Below, piece after piece: positions 1-6,472 of a DNA stretch of 20,380 bases. The stretch comes from an uncultured Clostridia bacterium. Lineage in GTDB: Bacteria; Bacillota; Clostridia; Christensenellales; Borkfalkiaceae. Location: contig CALVXL010000146.1 in assembly GCA_944369635.1 (NCBI GenBank), forward strand, positions 1-20,380, given 5' to 3'. Positions within the stretch are counted from its first letter, which is position 1; every line of letters starts with the position of its first letter. Both the position numbers and the translations under genes were made by a program. The notes below the pieces were generated by a model that saw nothing but the letters and a program-made list of their open reading frames with translations, was not told where the DNA came from and did not search any database.

Positions 1-338
1 ACGTTTCCCTTGAACCGATGAACCCCTATGAAAGACGCGTGATCCATTCCACGCTTGCGGACAGCGAAACCGTTACGACGGCGAGCGAAGGCAAAGAACC
101 CAACCGCCACGTGGTGATCATTCCCAACGAGAAAAAGCCTTACGTGAAAAAGTTTAACGACCGCAATCGCGGCGGCAACAGAAATTACGGCGGAAGAAGA
201 GACAAAAACGACCGCCGCGGCGGAAACGACCGTAACCGCGGCAACCGCAGCGGATTTACTTCCGCGGCGAGAGAGCCGAAGAAAAAGCCCTCTATGTTCG
301 GAACGTATCTCGGAAACAGTCTGAAAAACGAAGAATAA
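1..338 (+). CDS. khpB: KhpB/Jag RNA-binding protein, C-terminal part (R3H domain plus basic tail)
   Basis: This is the 3' end of a gene that begins before the window; the open frame is already running at base 3 and reads VSLEPMNPYERRVIH. That string, followed by the EGKEPNRHVVI segment, is typical of the R3H domain of KhpB (Jag, SpoIIIJ-associated protein), which with KhpA binds many RNAs and affects cell division and envelope synthesis in Firmicutes. The family normally has Jag-N, KH and R3H domains; only the last is seen here. After the R3H end (about base 130) there are roughly 65 further residues, very rich in Arg, Gly, Asn and Lys, with RGG-like units such as NDRNRGGNR and NDRRGGNDRNRGNR, ending in an FGTYLGNSL segment. 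The tail looks disordered and RNA-binding. A terminator follows directly. The identity is well supported; the tail's role is inference. Confidence 0.88.
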   Translation, partial: VSLEPMNPYERRVIHSTLADSETVTTASEGKEPNRHVVIIPNEKKPYVKKFNDRNRGGNRNYGGRRDKNDRRGGNDRNRGNRSGFTSAAREPKKKPSMFGTYLGNSLKNEE

Positions 339-343
339 AAATG

Positions 344-372
344 AAAAGGACCGAAAAATTTCGGTCCTTTTT
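344..372 (+). terminator. Rho-independent terminator after khpB
   Basis: AAAAGGACCGAAA (344-356) is complementary to TTTCGGTCCTTTT (359-371), with T-rich sequence after it. The reverse strand also ends in a T run, so it may also serve the convergent membrane-protein gene ending at 423. Confidence 0.85.
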
Positions 373-422
373 CTGATTGAAAGAAAATACTGTATAAACA
401 TGGTTTCAAAGCGGATATCTTA

Positions 423-905
423 TCATAAAAAATCGGTAAAAAGCGCTTTCGTTTCTTCCGTGGCGGGAATAATTTTTATTCTTTTTCCCGTAAAAAAGAT
501 AATTATAATATCTTTGTAAAGGTTCGCTTTTTTAATTTCTTTTTTATTAAAAACCAAAACGTTTCCTATGGTAAGATTTTTAAAAATATATTTTTCTTCG
601 CAATATTCTATTGAAAGTTCTTCATAATATTCATCCGAGCAATCCCGAATAGGAAAGATCAGAATATTGTATAATCTTCGATATAAGAGAAGAGGACCGA
701 CCATAAAGATAAGAATATCTAAAGAAATAAACATTATTGCGTATATAAGCTCTGTCTTATCACCGGAGATACCCGGAATTAAATTACAAAAAACGGAAGC
801 TAAAAGAATCGCAACTCCCAAAATAAAAAACGGTCCGCAATAAAAAAGAGTAAATTTTTTTATATAATTGAGTTTTGTTTTTTTAGTTTCCCTATATTCT
901 ATCAT
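423..905 (-). CDS. Small membrane protein with a YcxB-like C-terminal region
   Basis: A 160-residue protein with two hydrophobic membrane segments at about residues 17-43 and 52-74, then a soluble part of about 85 residues. The C-terminal part (basic and hydrophobic strands, then IIPATEETKALFTDFL) resembles in layout the YcxB-like domain of small Firmicute membrane proteins, but I cannot confirm this by search, and no function is known to me. The start ATG at 905 is preceded by GGCGGGG as ribosome site, and a good promoter lies upstream. The gene is clearly more AT-rich than its neighbours (many Ile, Lys, Tyr, Phe codons ending in A/T), which may mean recent acquisition or just a membrane protein under weak selection. 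It converges on khpB and appears monocistronic. Confidence 0.75.
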   Translation of the reverse strand: MIEYRETKKTKLNYIKKFTLFYCGPFFILGVAILLASVFCNLIPGISGDKTELIYAIMFISLDILIFMVGPLLLYRRLYNILIFPIRDCSDEYYEELSIEYCEEKYIFKNLTIGNVLVFNKKEIKKANLYKDIIIIFFTGKRIKIIPATEETKALFTDFL

Positions 906-913
906 TGTTATTC

Positions 914-1004
914 CCCGCCATTATTTATACCGTTTATATCATAAATCAAAATTCCTTTTTCGTCAAGGTGTATTTTTATAAAATCTCGTTTTGATAATGG
1001 CGGG
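914..1004. repeat. Inverted repeat bracketing the promoter of the small membrane protein gene
   Basis: CCCGCCATTAT at 914-924 is repeated as its exact reverse complement ATAATGGCGGG at 994-1004. The arms enclose 69 bases that contain the promoter. The left arm overlaps the ribosome site region of the gene starting at 905. It could be an operator pair, a looping mRNA leader element or the ends of a small decayed element. Confidence 0.55.
938..966 (-). promoter_or_regulatory. Sigma-A-type promoter for the small membrane protein gene
   Basis: On the minus strand TTGACG (961-966) is followed after 17 bases by TATGAT (938-943), about 32 bases ahead of the start codon at 905. Each hexamer differs from consensus at one base and the spacing is ideal. 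Confidence 0.7.
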
Positions 1005-1015
1005 CGCGGCTACAT

Positions 1016-1064
1016 GAAAAAGAAAAAGCGCTCCTGCGATTTATCAAAATCGCAGGAGCGCTTT
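1016..1064 (-). terminator. Strong terminator of the rubrerythrin transcript
   Basis: A perfect 18-bp stem, 1025-1042 with 1047-1064, with a 4-base loop. Read on the minus strand it is followed by CTTTTTCTTTTTC. It lies about 60 bases after the stop of the 46-residue ORF at 1127, so it ends the rubrerythrin unit. The plus strand also has a weaker T-rich flank. Confidence 0.88.
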
Positions 1065-1126
1065 CTTGTTTTGCAAAAAAATTTTTAACGAAAGTTGATT
1101 ATCGAAAAATTTTTGCTAAAATTCGG

Positions 1127-1267
1127 TTATAAATCGTCTGCGTCCTGTACGGGATCGTCGAACATATCGTATAAATCGATACCCGTATAAGCGCCGTTTA
1201 CGTCAAAATTGCTTTGATTATCTGCAATTCTTTTCCTGACTCGTTTTCTTGCCGGTACTTTTGGCAT
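1127..1267 (-). CDS. Small acidic-tailed protein, 46 residues, downstream of rubrerythrin
   Basis: An open frame too short for usual gene finders. It reads MPKVPARKRVRKRIADNQ at the start, then a FDVNGAYTGIDLYDM segment and ends PVQDADDL. The NGAYTG ... PVQDADDL layout recalls small uncharacterised Firmicute proteins with an N(G)SYTG ... P-x-QDADDL ending; that is recollection, not a search. The N-terminus is strongly basic and the C-terminus strongly acidic. The start used here (1267) has no good ribosome site. A strong AAAGGAG at 1305-1311, overlapping the rubrerythrin stop, instead serves an ATG at 1292 in another frame, which stops after 24 codons. Loss of one base in the five-T run at 1285-1289 would join that ATG to this frame and give a 54-residue protein. 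The ORF lies between rubrerythrin and its terminator, so it is probably on the same mRNA. Confidence 0.6.
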   Translation of the reverse strand: MPKVPARKRVRKRIADNQSNFDVNGAYTGIDLYDMFDDPVQDADDL

Positions 1268-1304
1268 TCTTCGTGTTCTTAACGTTTTTCATTTACGAAA
1301 TTTT

Positions 1305-1311
1305 CTCCTTT
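1305..1311 (-). promoter_or_regulatory. Ribosome binding site for the small ORF downstream of rubrerythrin
   Basis: AAAGGAG on the minus strand, overlapping the rubrerythrin stop codon (1310-1312) and 12 bases ahead of an ATG at 1292. That ATG is out of frame with the longer 46-residue ORF, so the site points to a start that the present sequence does not connect to it. Confidence 0.6.
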
Positions 1312-1882
1312 AATTTAACTTTAATTTGACAAACCCTTGCGTGGAGTTGCAAAGCGGACACACGTTCCATGCTTTTACCCCCGCTTCTTTATGACCGCAT
1401 ACGGAACATTCCCAATAAACGGGCTCTTTTACTTGGAAAAGCGTGCCGTTTTTGAAATTTTCGTAAAGGTACTTGAATTTGAGTTCGTGCTCTTTTTCGA
1501 CTTTTGCTGTTAGTTCAAATTTTTTCGCAATCCCCAAGAAACCTTCGGCTTTGGCGATTTTCGCAAATTCCGGATAAACTTTTTCCGCTTCCTCTCTTTC
1601 CGCCAGCATAGCTTCTTTCAATCCGTCTTCTATCGTGATTTTTTCGAACGGATATCCTGCGCAAATTTCGATATTCTGCGCGGCTCCTCCGTTGTTTGTT
1701 AAAAGATGATAGTACGTTTTTGCGTGCTGTACTTCGTTTTTGGCAATGGTTTTCAGTTCGTCCGCAAGTGTGGGATAACCTTGATCGATACAAAGATCGG
1801 CTATGATCTGATATCTCAGTCCCGCTTGCGATTCACCCGCAAAAGATCTTGCGAGATTTTTTAAGGTTTGTGAGTTTTCCAT
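1310..1882 (-). CDS. Rubrerythrin
   Basis: A 190-residue rubrerythrin, a cytoplasmic non-haem diiron peroxidase that protects anaerobes by reducing hydrogen peroxide with electrons passed through its rubredoxin-like domain. The N-terminal four-helix domain shows the diiron ligands: the GES glutamate at about residue 17, ExxH at 50-53, acidic residues near 97-98 and ExxH at 129-132. The C-terminal rubredoxin-like iron site is C159-x2-C162 and C175-x2-C178. The open frame extends upstream to 2044, but the ATG at 1882 is preceded by GAGGGGG and begins exactly where the family begins (MENSQTLKNL), so I use it. Length is normal. A small ORF follows on the same transcript. An inverted repeat beside the likely promoter suggests regulation, probably by oxidative stress (inference). 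Confidence 0.95.
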   Translation of the reverse strand: MENSQTLKNLARSFAGESQAGLRYQIIADLCIDQGYPTLADELKTIAKNEVQHAKTYYHLLTNNGGAAQNIEICAGYPFEKITIEDGLKEAMLAEREEAEKVYPEFAKIAKAEGFLGIAKKFELTAKVEKEHELKFKYLYENFKNGTLFQVKEPVYWECSVCGHKEAGVKAWNVCPLCNSTQGFVKLKLN

Positions 1883-1896
1883 CTCGTTCCCCCTCG

Positions 1897-1924
1897 GTAT
1901 TAGAATGCGCAGTTTTTTTGTGAA
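1897..1924 (-). promoter_or_regulatory. Probable rubrerythrin promoter
   Basis: TTCACA (1919-1924) and TAATAC (1897-1902) with a 16-base gap on the minus strand, giving a very short leader before the ribosome site and the ATG at 1882. Each hexamer has one or two departures from consensus, so this is tentative. Confidence 0.4.
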
Positions 1925-1926
1925 TA

Positions 1927-1940
1927 TACGCAAAAGCGTA
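1927..1940. promoter_or_regulatory. Inverted repeat next to the rubrerythrin promoter, possible operator
   Basis: TACGC-AAAA-GCGTA, a perfect 5-bp inverted repeat with 4-base gap lying directly upstream of the proposed -35. It does not match the PerR or Fur box I know. Confidence 0.3.
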
Positions 1941-2020
1941 AATTTATTTTCACAAACAGTTTGTTGCGCTCTTTTTACCGAGAATAGTATGTGCCGAAAT
2001 GTAATGAATATGCGCGAAAA

Positions 2021-2050
2021 TAAAAAAAGGGCGAGTTTTTTCACTCGCCC
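2021..2050 (-). terminator. Terminator of the pepV/amino acid kinase transcript
   Basis: GGGCGAGT (2029-2036) pairs with ACTCGCCC (2043-2050), loop of 6. On the minus strand the stem is followed by seven T residues, and it lies 19 bases after the kinase gene's stop. Confidence 0.85.
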
Positions 2051-2069
2051 GCAAAACTTTCAATTTATT

Positions 2070-2891
2070 TTATCTTACGCCGATCCTCGTGGCGGGTACC
2101 TGGCCGGAAAGCACTTCCCTGATAGAATACTTGCCGTTTGCGATAATGACCTTTGTGCCCTGTTTGACGGCGTCTTTGACGTATTCGAGTTTTGCTCCGG
2201 CGCCGTTTGCGCCCGCGCGCGACGCACCCGAACAGAACCCTTTATAATAATCGATATTCGAAAGGACTTCGTCGATATCTTTTCCGCCGATCTCTTCCAC
2301 CAGCTCCCCCGTTTTGATGTCTTTATAAATTCCGTCGGTGCTGGTTAAAATAAGCAGCGTTTCCGCTTTGACGAGGCAGGCGATCTGCGCGGCGGTTTCG
2401 TCGTTATCCACGCATTCCACCACTTTTTTGTGGGAGGACAACAGCGCCTGAATTTCCATTTTTCGGTTTTCTTCCGCGCAGACGGCGTCGTTATAATTGA
2501 CGATCGGGATTGCGCCTTGGTTTTTACAGCGCAATAAAAGCGATTTCAGAAACTCCCGTTTAACGGGATCGTTGAAGTGCTGGTGTTCCACCAGAACCTG
2601 ACGGATGGAGTATTTCGGGTCCACGTACTGGCGGTATGTGGACATTAAAATGGATTGCCCTTCGGCGGAGTAGTCGGCTTTTACGTCCTCCATTTTTCCT
2701 TCCAGTTCATGTCCGTGCCGACGGATATAGTCCAGCCTGCCGATTTCCGTTGCGCCGCTGGTCACCCAGATATAGCCGGGTTTGAGTTCCCCCGACAGCC
2801 GTGCGATACGCGTATAATCGGGGATTTGCGCCTGTTTTGCGATGAGCGCCATCGAACCGATTTTTCCGACGAGTTCCACATCGAATTTCAT
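2070..2891 (-). CDS. Glutamate 5-kinase-like amino acid kinase without PUA domain
   Basis: A 273-residue protein of the amino acid kinase fold (glutamate kinase, acetylglutamate kinase, UMP kinase superfamily). Motifs run in ProB order: VGKIGS near residue 8 (ATP-phosphate site), VTSGATEIG near 43 (compare VSSGAI in ProB), NYNDAV near 132, DNDETAA near 163, LTSTDGIY near 182 and a GANGAGAKLE segment near 228 matching ProB GSGGMATKL. It therefore most resembles the kinase part of glutamate 5-kinase, the first step of proline synthesis, but lacks the C-terminal PUA domain and no proA is nearby, so substrate is uncertain. Start ATG has GGAAGG ahead. It lies 16 bases after the pepV-like gene, in one operon. 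Alternative: a uridylate-kinase-like or other acyl-phosphate-forming kinase. Confidence 0.75.
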   Translation of the reverse strand: MKFDVELVGKIGSMALIAKQAQIPDYTRIARLSGELKPGYIWVTSGATEIGRLDYIRRHGHELEGKMEDVKADYSAEGQSILMSTYRQYVDPKYSIRQVLVEHQHFNDPVKREFLKSLLLRCKNQGAIPIVNYNDAVCAEENRKMEIQALLSSHKKVVECVDNDETAAQIACLVKAETLLILTSTDGIYKDIKTGELVEEIGGKDIDEVLSNIDYYKGFCSGASRAGANGAGAKLEYVKDAVKQGTKVIIANGKYSIREVLSGQVPATRIGVR

Positions 2892-2907
2892 TCGTTTTTT
2901 CCTTCCT

Positions 2908-4167
2908 TTATTCTATTAAAGCCCTGATGCCCTTTAAGTAAATTTCGTACATTTTGTCGATATCGGCGTCCTTGATGAATTCGTTCGGCTGGTGGAGGCT
3001 GCTTTCTTCGTTCGGAAATTCCGGACCGAACGCCGTGCCGCATTCGAACACCGAAGCGAAGGTGGCGCCGCGCTGGCTGATGGGTTCGAGGTTTTCCCCC
3101 GTAGCGTCGTTATAAGCCTTGACGAGTTTTTGCACCGTTTCGCTGTCTTTGGGAACATACAGCGGATCGCGGTTTTTGTAAAATTCGTACCGAACGTTCA
3201 TTTTGTCGAAAAGCGGGAAAAATTCTTCCGCTTTCATGCGGGCGGGCACGCGGAAATCGGCCGTCAGCACGATTTCGCTTGCCGTTTGCGAAACGATGTC
3301 GGGACTTAACGTCGCCATGCCCGTTTCGTTGCCGAGTTTGGTTATCCCCGCTTTGTCGTCGAAAATATCGATGAGGGCGGAAACGTCCTCCCCGCAGTCG
3401 CGCATATATAAAAGCAGCGGCTTGATGGCGTTTTTGCCGAGCTCGGGCATGGAGCCGTGCGCGCTTTTACCGAAACTTTCTATTTTTTTGCCGTCGAAAG
3501 AAAGGCCGTGCTTTTTTAAAAGCGTTTCGTTTACGGGACCTTCCGCCGAGGCGTAGGCGCAGACGGCGTTTACCACCGTGCCGCCCGTAAGGTTTTTGAA
3601 CGCGCCTTTGTACGGCAGGCGGAACACCACTTTATTCGGGCCTTTTTCCGCATAGACGACGGGAAAATCGCCGTCGGGAGAGAAGCCCCATTTCGGGAAC
3701 GCGCCGCCGTGTTCTTTGAAATATTTGACGTCCGCCCAACCCGATTCTTCGTTGCAACCGACGAAAAACCGCACTTTTTTGTTGAACTTTACGCCGTTTT
3801 CCTTGAGTTCGGAAAGCGCGTACAAGCATAAAAGCGTGGGCCCTTTGTCGTCGGTAGTGCCTCTGCCGTAATATTTGCCGTCCTGAAAAGTCAGCGTGTA
3901 CGGATCGGTATTCCAGCCGTCGCCTGCGGGGACGACGTCTAGGTGCCCGATGATGCCCAGCTCTTCCCCTTCTCCGTAACTGAGTTCGCCTATGTAATTA
4001 TCGTAATTTTTTACGTTGAATCCCATGCGCTTTCCGATGGAAAGAAAATCGTCGAGCGCGCGCTTTACTTCTTCCCCGAAGGGCGCGTTTTCTTTCTTTT
4101 CGCCCTGCACGCTTTTTGCGGCGACGAGCTTTGCGAGATCTTTGATAAACGATTCTTTATTTTTCAT
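2908..4167 (-). CDS. pepV: PepV-like M20 family dipeptidase
   Basis: A 419-residue cytoplasmic zinc peptidase of the M20 family, PepV type, which cleaves dipeptides and some tripeptides during peptide use. Metal and catalytic residues are visible: HLDVVP with H75 and D77, GRGTTDDKGP with the bridging aspartate near D106, the NEES glutamate pair at 140-141, D165 in SPDGD, and the C-terminal histidine near 392 in LHQPNE. It is about 40-50 residues shorter than typical PepV, mainly in the lid domain. The start ATG at 4167 has only a weak ribosome site (GGTGA), but the reading frame begins at the family's normal N-terminus. It is first in an operon with the amino acid kinase, suggesting a shared role in peptide and amino acid metabolism. 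Confidence 0.88.
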   Translation of the reverse strand: MKNKESFIKDLAKLVAAKSVQGEKKENAPFGEEVKRALDDFLSIGKRMGFNVKNYDNYIGELSYGEGEELGIIGHLDVVPAGDGWNTDPYTLTFQDGKYYGRGTTDDKGPTLLCLYALSELKENGVKFNKKVRFFVGCNEESGWADVKYFKEHGGAFPKWGFSPDGDFPVVYAEKGPNKVVFRLPYKGAFKNLTGGTVVNAVCAYASAEGPVNETLLKKHGLSFDGKKIESFGKSAHGSMPELGKNAIKPLLLYMRDCGEDVSALIDIFDDKAGITKLGNETGMATLSPDIVSQTASEIVLTADFRVPARMKAEEFFPLFDKMNVRYEFYKNRDPLYVPKDSETVQKLVKAYNDATGENLEPISQRGATFASVFECGTAFGPEFPNEESSLHQPNEFIKDADIDKMYEIYLKGIRALIE

Positions 4168-4201
4168 AAAATCACCAGCTGCATTTTTTGATTATGCTAT
4201 T

Positions 4202-4230
4202 ATTTTATTCTATTTTGCGAAAAAATGCAA
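4202..4230 (-). promoter_or_regulatory. Promoter of the pepV operon
   Basis: TTGCAT (4225-4230) and TAAAAT (4202-4207) separated by 17 bases on the minus strand, about 35 bases before the pepV start. It lies back to back with the radC promoter. Confidence 0.55.
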
Positions 4231-4289
4231 AAGAAACGCGCGCAAAAATCAAAATTTTCCGTTCGGAAGAGTTTTTGCGGAATAAACGA

Positions 4290-4317
4290 TTGATTTTTTA
4301 TGAAAATATGGTAAAAT
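4290..4317 (+). promoter_or_regulatory. Promoter of the radC-gltX-kinase-regulator unit, probably leaderless
   Basis: TTGATT (4290-4295) and TAAAAT (4312-4317) with a 16-base gap. The -10 ends only 8 bases before the radC ATG at 4326, so the mRNA would start within about two bases of the start codon. No ribosome site is seen ahead of that ATG, consistent with leaderless translation. Confidence 0.5.
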
Positions 4318-4325
4318 TGATACGT

Positions 4326-5018
4326 ATGGACGAAAAAAATATTCACTCCGGACACCGACAGCGCATGACGGAACGGTTTTTGAAATATCCCGATTCCTTA
4401 AGCGAGCACGAACTGCTGGAAATCATGCTCTATCCCGCTCTGCCGAGGAAGGATACCAACCCTTTGGCGCATAAACTTTTAAGCCTTTTCGGTTCGCTGG
4501 AAAACGTGCTTCGCGCGGAAGACGAGGTTTTGAAAAGCGTGGACGGCGTGGGCGAAAAGGTTTGCGCCATGCTGAAACTCTACGCGCGGGCGGCGGATAT
4601 CATCGGGGAAAAGAAGTCCGAACAAAAGGAAAAATTCGTTTATCTGAAAATGAAGGAAAAGCTTATAAACGAGCTGGGCGCGCTGAAAGAGGAAAAGTTC
4701 TTTTTGTATCTTCTGGACGATAAGAGCACGATTTTAACCAAACTTTCCTTTTGCACGGGGTTAAAGGACGAAGTTTTGATCGATCCGAAAGAACTTGCAA
4801 AGAGCATCGTCGTTCTGCGGCCGAAGCGCGCGGTGGCGATCCACAATCATTTGAGCGGCAACCCGTCCCCTTCGTGCAAAGACGACGAGACGACGGAAAA
4901 GTTATATAAACTGCTCGCCCTGCACGGCGTGGAACTTTCCGATCACGTGATCGTTTCCGGCGGACGGGCGTGCAGCTATCATTACAGCGACAAACTGGAA
5001 GAAATCAAACAGCGGTAA
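4326..5018 (+). CDS. radC: RadC family JAB-domain protein
   Basis: A 230-residue RadC-type protein. The N-terminal helical part (residues about 8-90, with the LSEHELLEIML segment and a helix-hairpin-helix-like SVDGVGEKVC near 71-80) is followed by a JAB/MPN metalloprotease-like domain with the signature HNHLSGNPSPS (H173, H175) and D186. The historical link to DNA repair is weak; the family's real role is unsettled. The open frame extends upstream to 4188, but that part looks non-coding and contains the promoter; the ATG at 4326 (MDEKNIHSGH) fits the family's N-terminus. The HNHPSG motif has Leu in place of Pro, a common-looking variation. It is followed by gltX after 11 bases, so it is probably the first gene of that operon. 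Confidence 0.9.
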   Translation: MDEKNIHSGHRQRMTERFLKYPDSLSEHELLEIMLYPALPRKDTNPLAHKLLSLFGSLENVLRAEDEVLKSVDGVGEKVCAMLKLYARAADIIGEKKSEQKEKFVYLKMKEKLINELGALKEEKFFLYLLDDKSTILTKLSFCTGLKDEVLIDPKELAKSIVVLRPKRAVAIHNHLSGNPSPSCKDDETTEKLYKLLALHGVELSDHVIVSGGRACSYHYSDKLEEIKQR

Positions 5019-5029
5019 AAGGAGAAATC

Positions 5030-6472
5030 ATGGCAGAAAAAGTAAGAACGAGATTTGCGCCCAGTCCTACGGGCTATCTTCATATCGGCGGGCTGAGAAC
5101 CGCCCTTTACGGTTATTTGTACGCCAAACAGCGCGGCGGCGACTTTATTTTGAGGATCGAGGACACCGATCTGCAACGCTATGTGGAAGGCAGCGTGGAA
5201 ATCATTTACGATACCTTGAAAGATTCCGGCATTATGTACGACGAAGGGCCGGACGTGGGCGGGAATTACGGGCCTTACGTGCAGAGCCAAAGAAAGGATA
5301 TCTATACCGAATATGCGAAAAAACTCATCGAACTCGGCGGGGCGTACTACTGTTTCTGCGACAAGGAAAGGATTGAGTCCTTGCGCGACGAAAACGGAAA
5401 CTGCCGTTACGACAAGCACTGTCTGCACCTTTCCAAAGAAGAGATTGAGAAAAAACTCGCAAGCGGCGTGCCGTACGTGATCCGCCAGAACATTCCCGAA
5501 CACGGCACGGGCAGCTATCACGATCTCGTGTACGGGGATATTTCCGTGGACTTTAAAGACATGGAAGACGGCATTTTGATCAAGAGCGACGGAATGCCTA
5601 CGTATAACTTTGCTAATGTGGTGGACGATCACCTGATGGCCATCACGCACGTGATCCGCGGCAGCGAATATCTTTCCTCTACCCCGAAATATAATCTGAT
5701 GTACGACGCGTTCGGCTGGAAACGTCCCGTATATATTCACCTGCCCCCCATTATGAAGGACGAACGGCACAAACTTTCCAAGCGCAACGGCGACGCCAGC
5801 TATGCGGACTTTGTGGAAAAGGGCTTTGTGAAAGAGGCGATCGTCAACTATATCGCTCTGCTCGGCTGGAGCCCCAAGGAAAACATCGAAAAGATGACCT
5901 TGAAAGAGCTGACGGAGCATTTTTCGCTGGACGGTATCTCCAAATCGCCCTCCATTTTCGACGAAACGAAGATGCGTTGGCTTTCCGGAGAATACATCAA
6001 GGAAATGAGCGACGAAGAATTTGTGGAACGCGGCATGCCGTTTTTTAAAAAGAGCAAGGTTTACGGCAAGTACGATCTGAAAAAGATCGCCGCGCTTTTG
6101 AAAACGCGTATCGAAACCTTTGCGGAAATTCCCGAAAAGGCGGACTTTTTAGAGGAATTCGGCGATTACGATCTTTCGCTTTTCACGCATAAGAAGATGA
6201 AAACCGATCTTGAGATCGCGAAAAAAGTTCTTCCCGCGGCGCGCGAACTGCTCGCGTCGCTTGACAGCTTTGATTTTCAGACGTTGCACGACGAGCTGAT
6301 GGCGCTGGTCGGCCGCCTCGGCATGAAGAACGGCCAGGTGCTCTGGTGTGTACGGATCGCCATCAGCGGCAAAGAATCCACCCCCGGCGGCGTAATGGAG
6401 ATTGCCGAGCTTTTAGGCAAGGAAGAAACGCTAAAACGTCTGGATCGCTCGATCGAGCGGTTGAACGCATAA
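5030..6472 (+). CDS. gltX: Glutamyl-tRNA synthetase
   Basis: A 480-residue class I aminoacyl-tRNA synthetase that charges tRNA with glutamate. The N-terminus RFAPSPTGYLHIGG carries the HIGH motif (residues 18-21), and the KMSKS motif appears as KLSKR at 248-252. A zinc-binding cluster of C108-x-C110 with C125 and C131 lies in the acceptor-binding region. The C-terminal third is the helical anticodon-binding part. Start: the open frame extends upstream to 4970, but the ATG at 5030 has AAAGGAG 5 bases ahead, overlapping the radC stop. Length is normal. Whether it is discriminating or also charges tRNA-Gln cannot be judged from the sequence alone. It ends in TAATG, overlapping the next gene's start by one base. 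Confidence 0.97.
   Translation: MAEKVRTRFAPSPTGYLHIGGLRTALYGYLYAKQRGGDFILRIEDTDLQRYVEGSVEIIYDTLKDSGIMYDEGPDVGGNYGPYVQSQRKDIYTEYAKKLIELGGAYYCFCDKERIESLRDENGNCRYDKHCLHLSKEEIEKKLASGVPYVIRQNIPEHGTGSYHDLVYGDISVDFKDMEDGILIKSDGMPTYNFANVVDDHLMAITHVIRGSEYLSSTPKYNLMYDAFGWKRPVYIHLPPIMKDERHKLSKRNGDASYADFVEKGFVKEAIVNYIALLGWSPKENIEKMTLKELTEHFSLDGISKSPSIFDETKMRWLSGEYIKEMSDEEFVERGMPFFKKSKVYGKYDLKKIAALLKTRIETFAEIPEKADFLEEFGDYDLSLFTHKKMKTDLEIAKKVLPAARELLASLDSFDFQTLHDELMALVGRLGMKNGQVLWCVRIAISGKESTPGGVMEIAELLGKEETLKRLDRSIERLNA

Noticed and set aside
108..120. CACGTG core in khpB as a parS site
   Set aside because: Flanks read CGC and GTG instead of GTTT/AAAC, so it does not fit TGTTTCACGTGAAACA. No good parS was found anywhere in the window.
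1905..2348. 147-codon open frame on the + strand
   Set aside because: Runs through the kinase terminator and antisense to the kinase gene; composition not protein-like.
2404..2412. DnaA-box-like TTATCCACG
   Set aside because: Single copy, inside the conserved VDNDE codons of the amino acid kinase; no AT-rich unwinding region or box cluster, so not an origin.
4942..4955. Perfect palindrome CGATCACGTGATCG in radC as parS
   Set aside because: Three mismatches per half-site against parS, and it lies in coding sequence (DHVIV).
4982..5920. 312-codon open frame on the minus strand
   Set aside because: Antisense shadow of gltX; the + strand carries the clear HIGH and KLSKR motifs.
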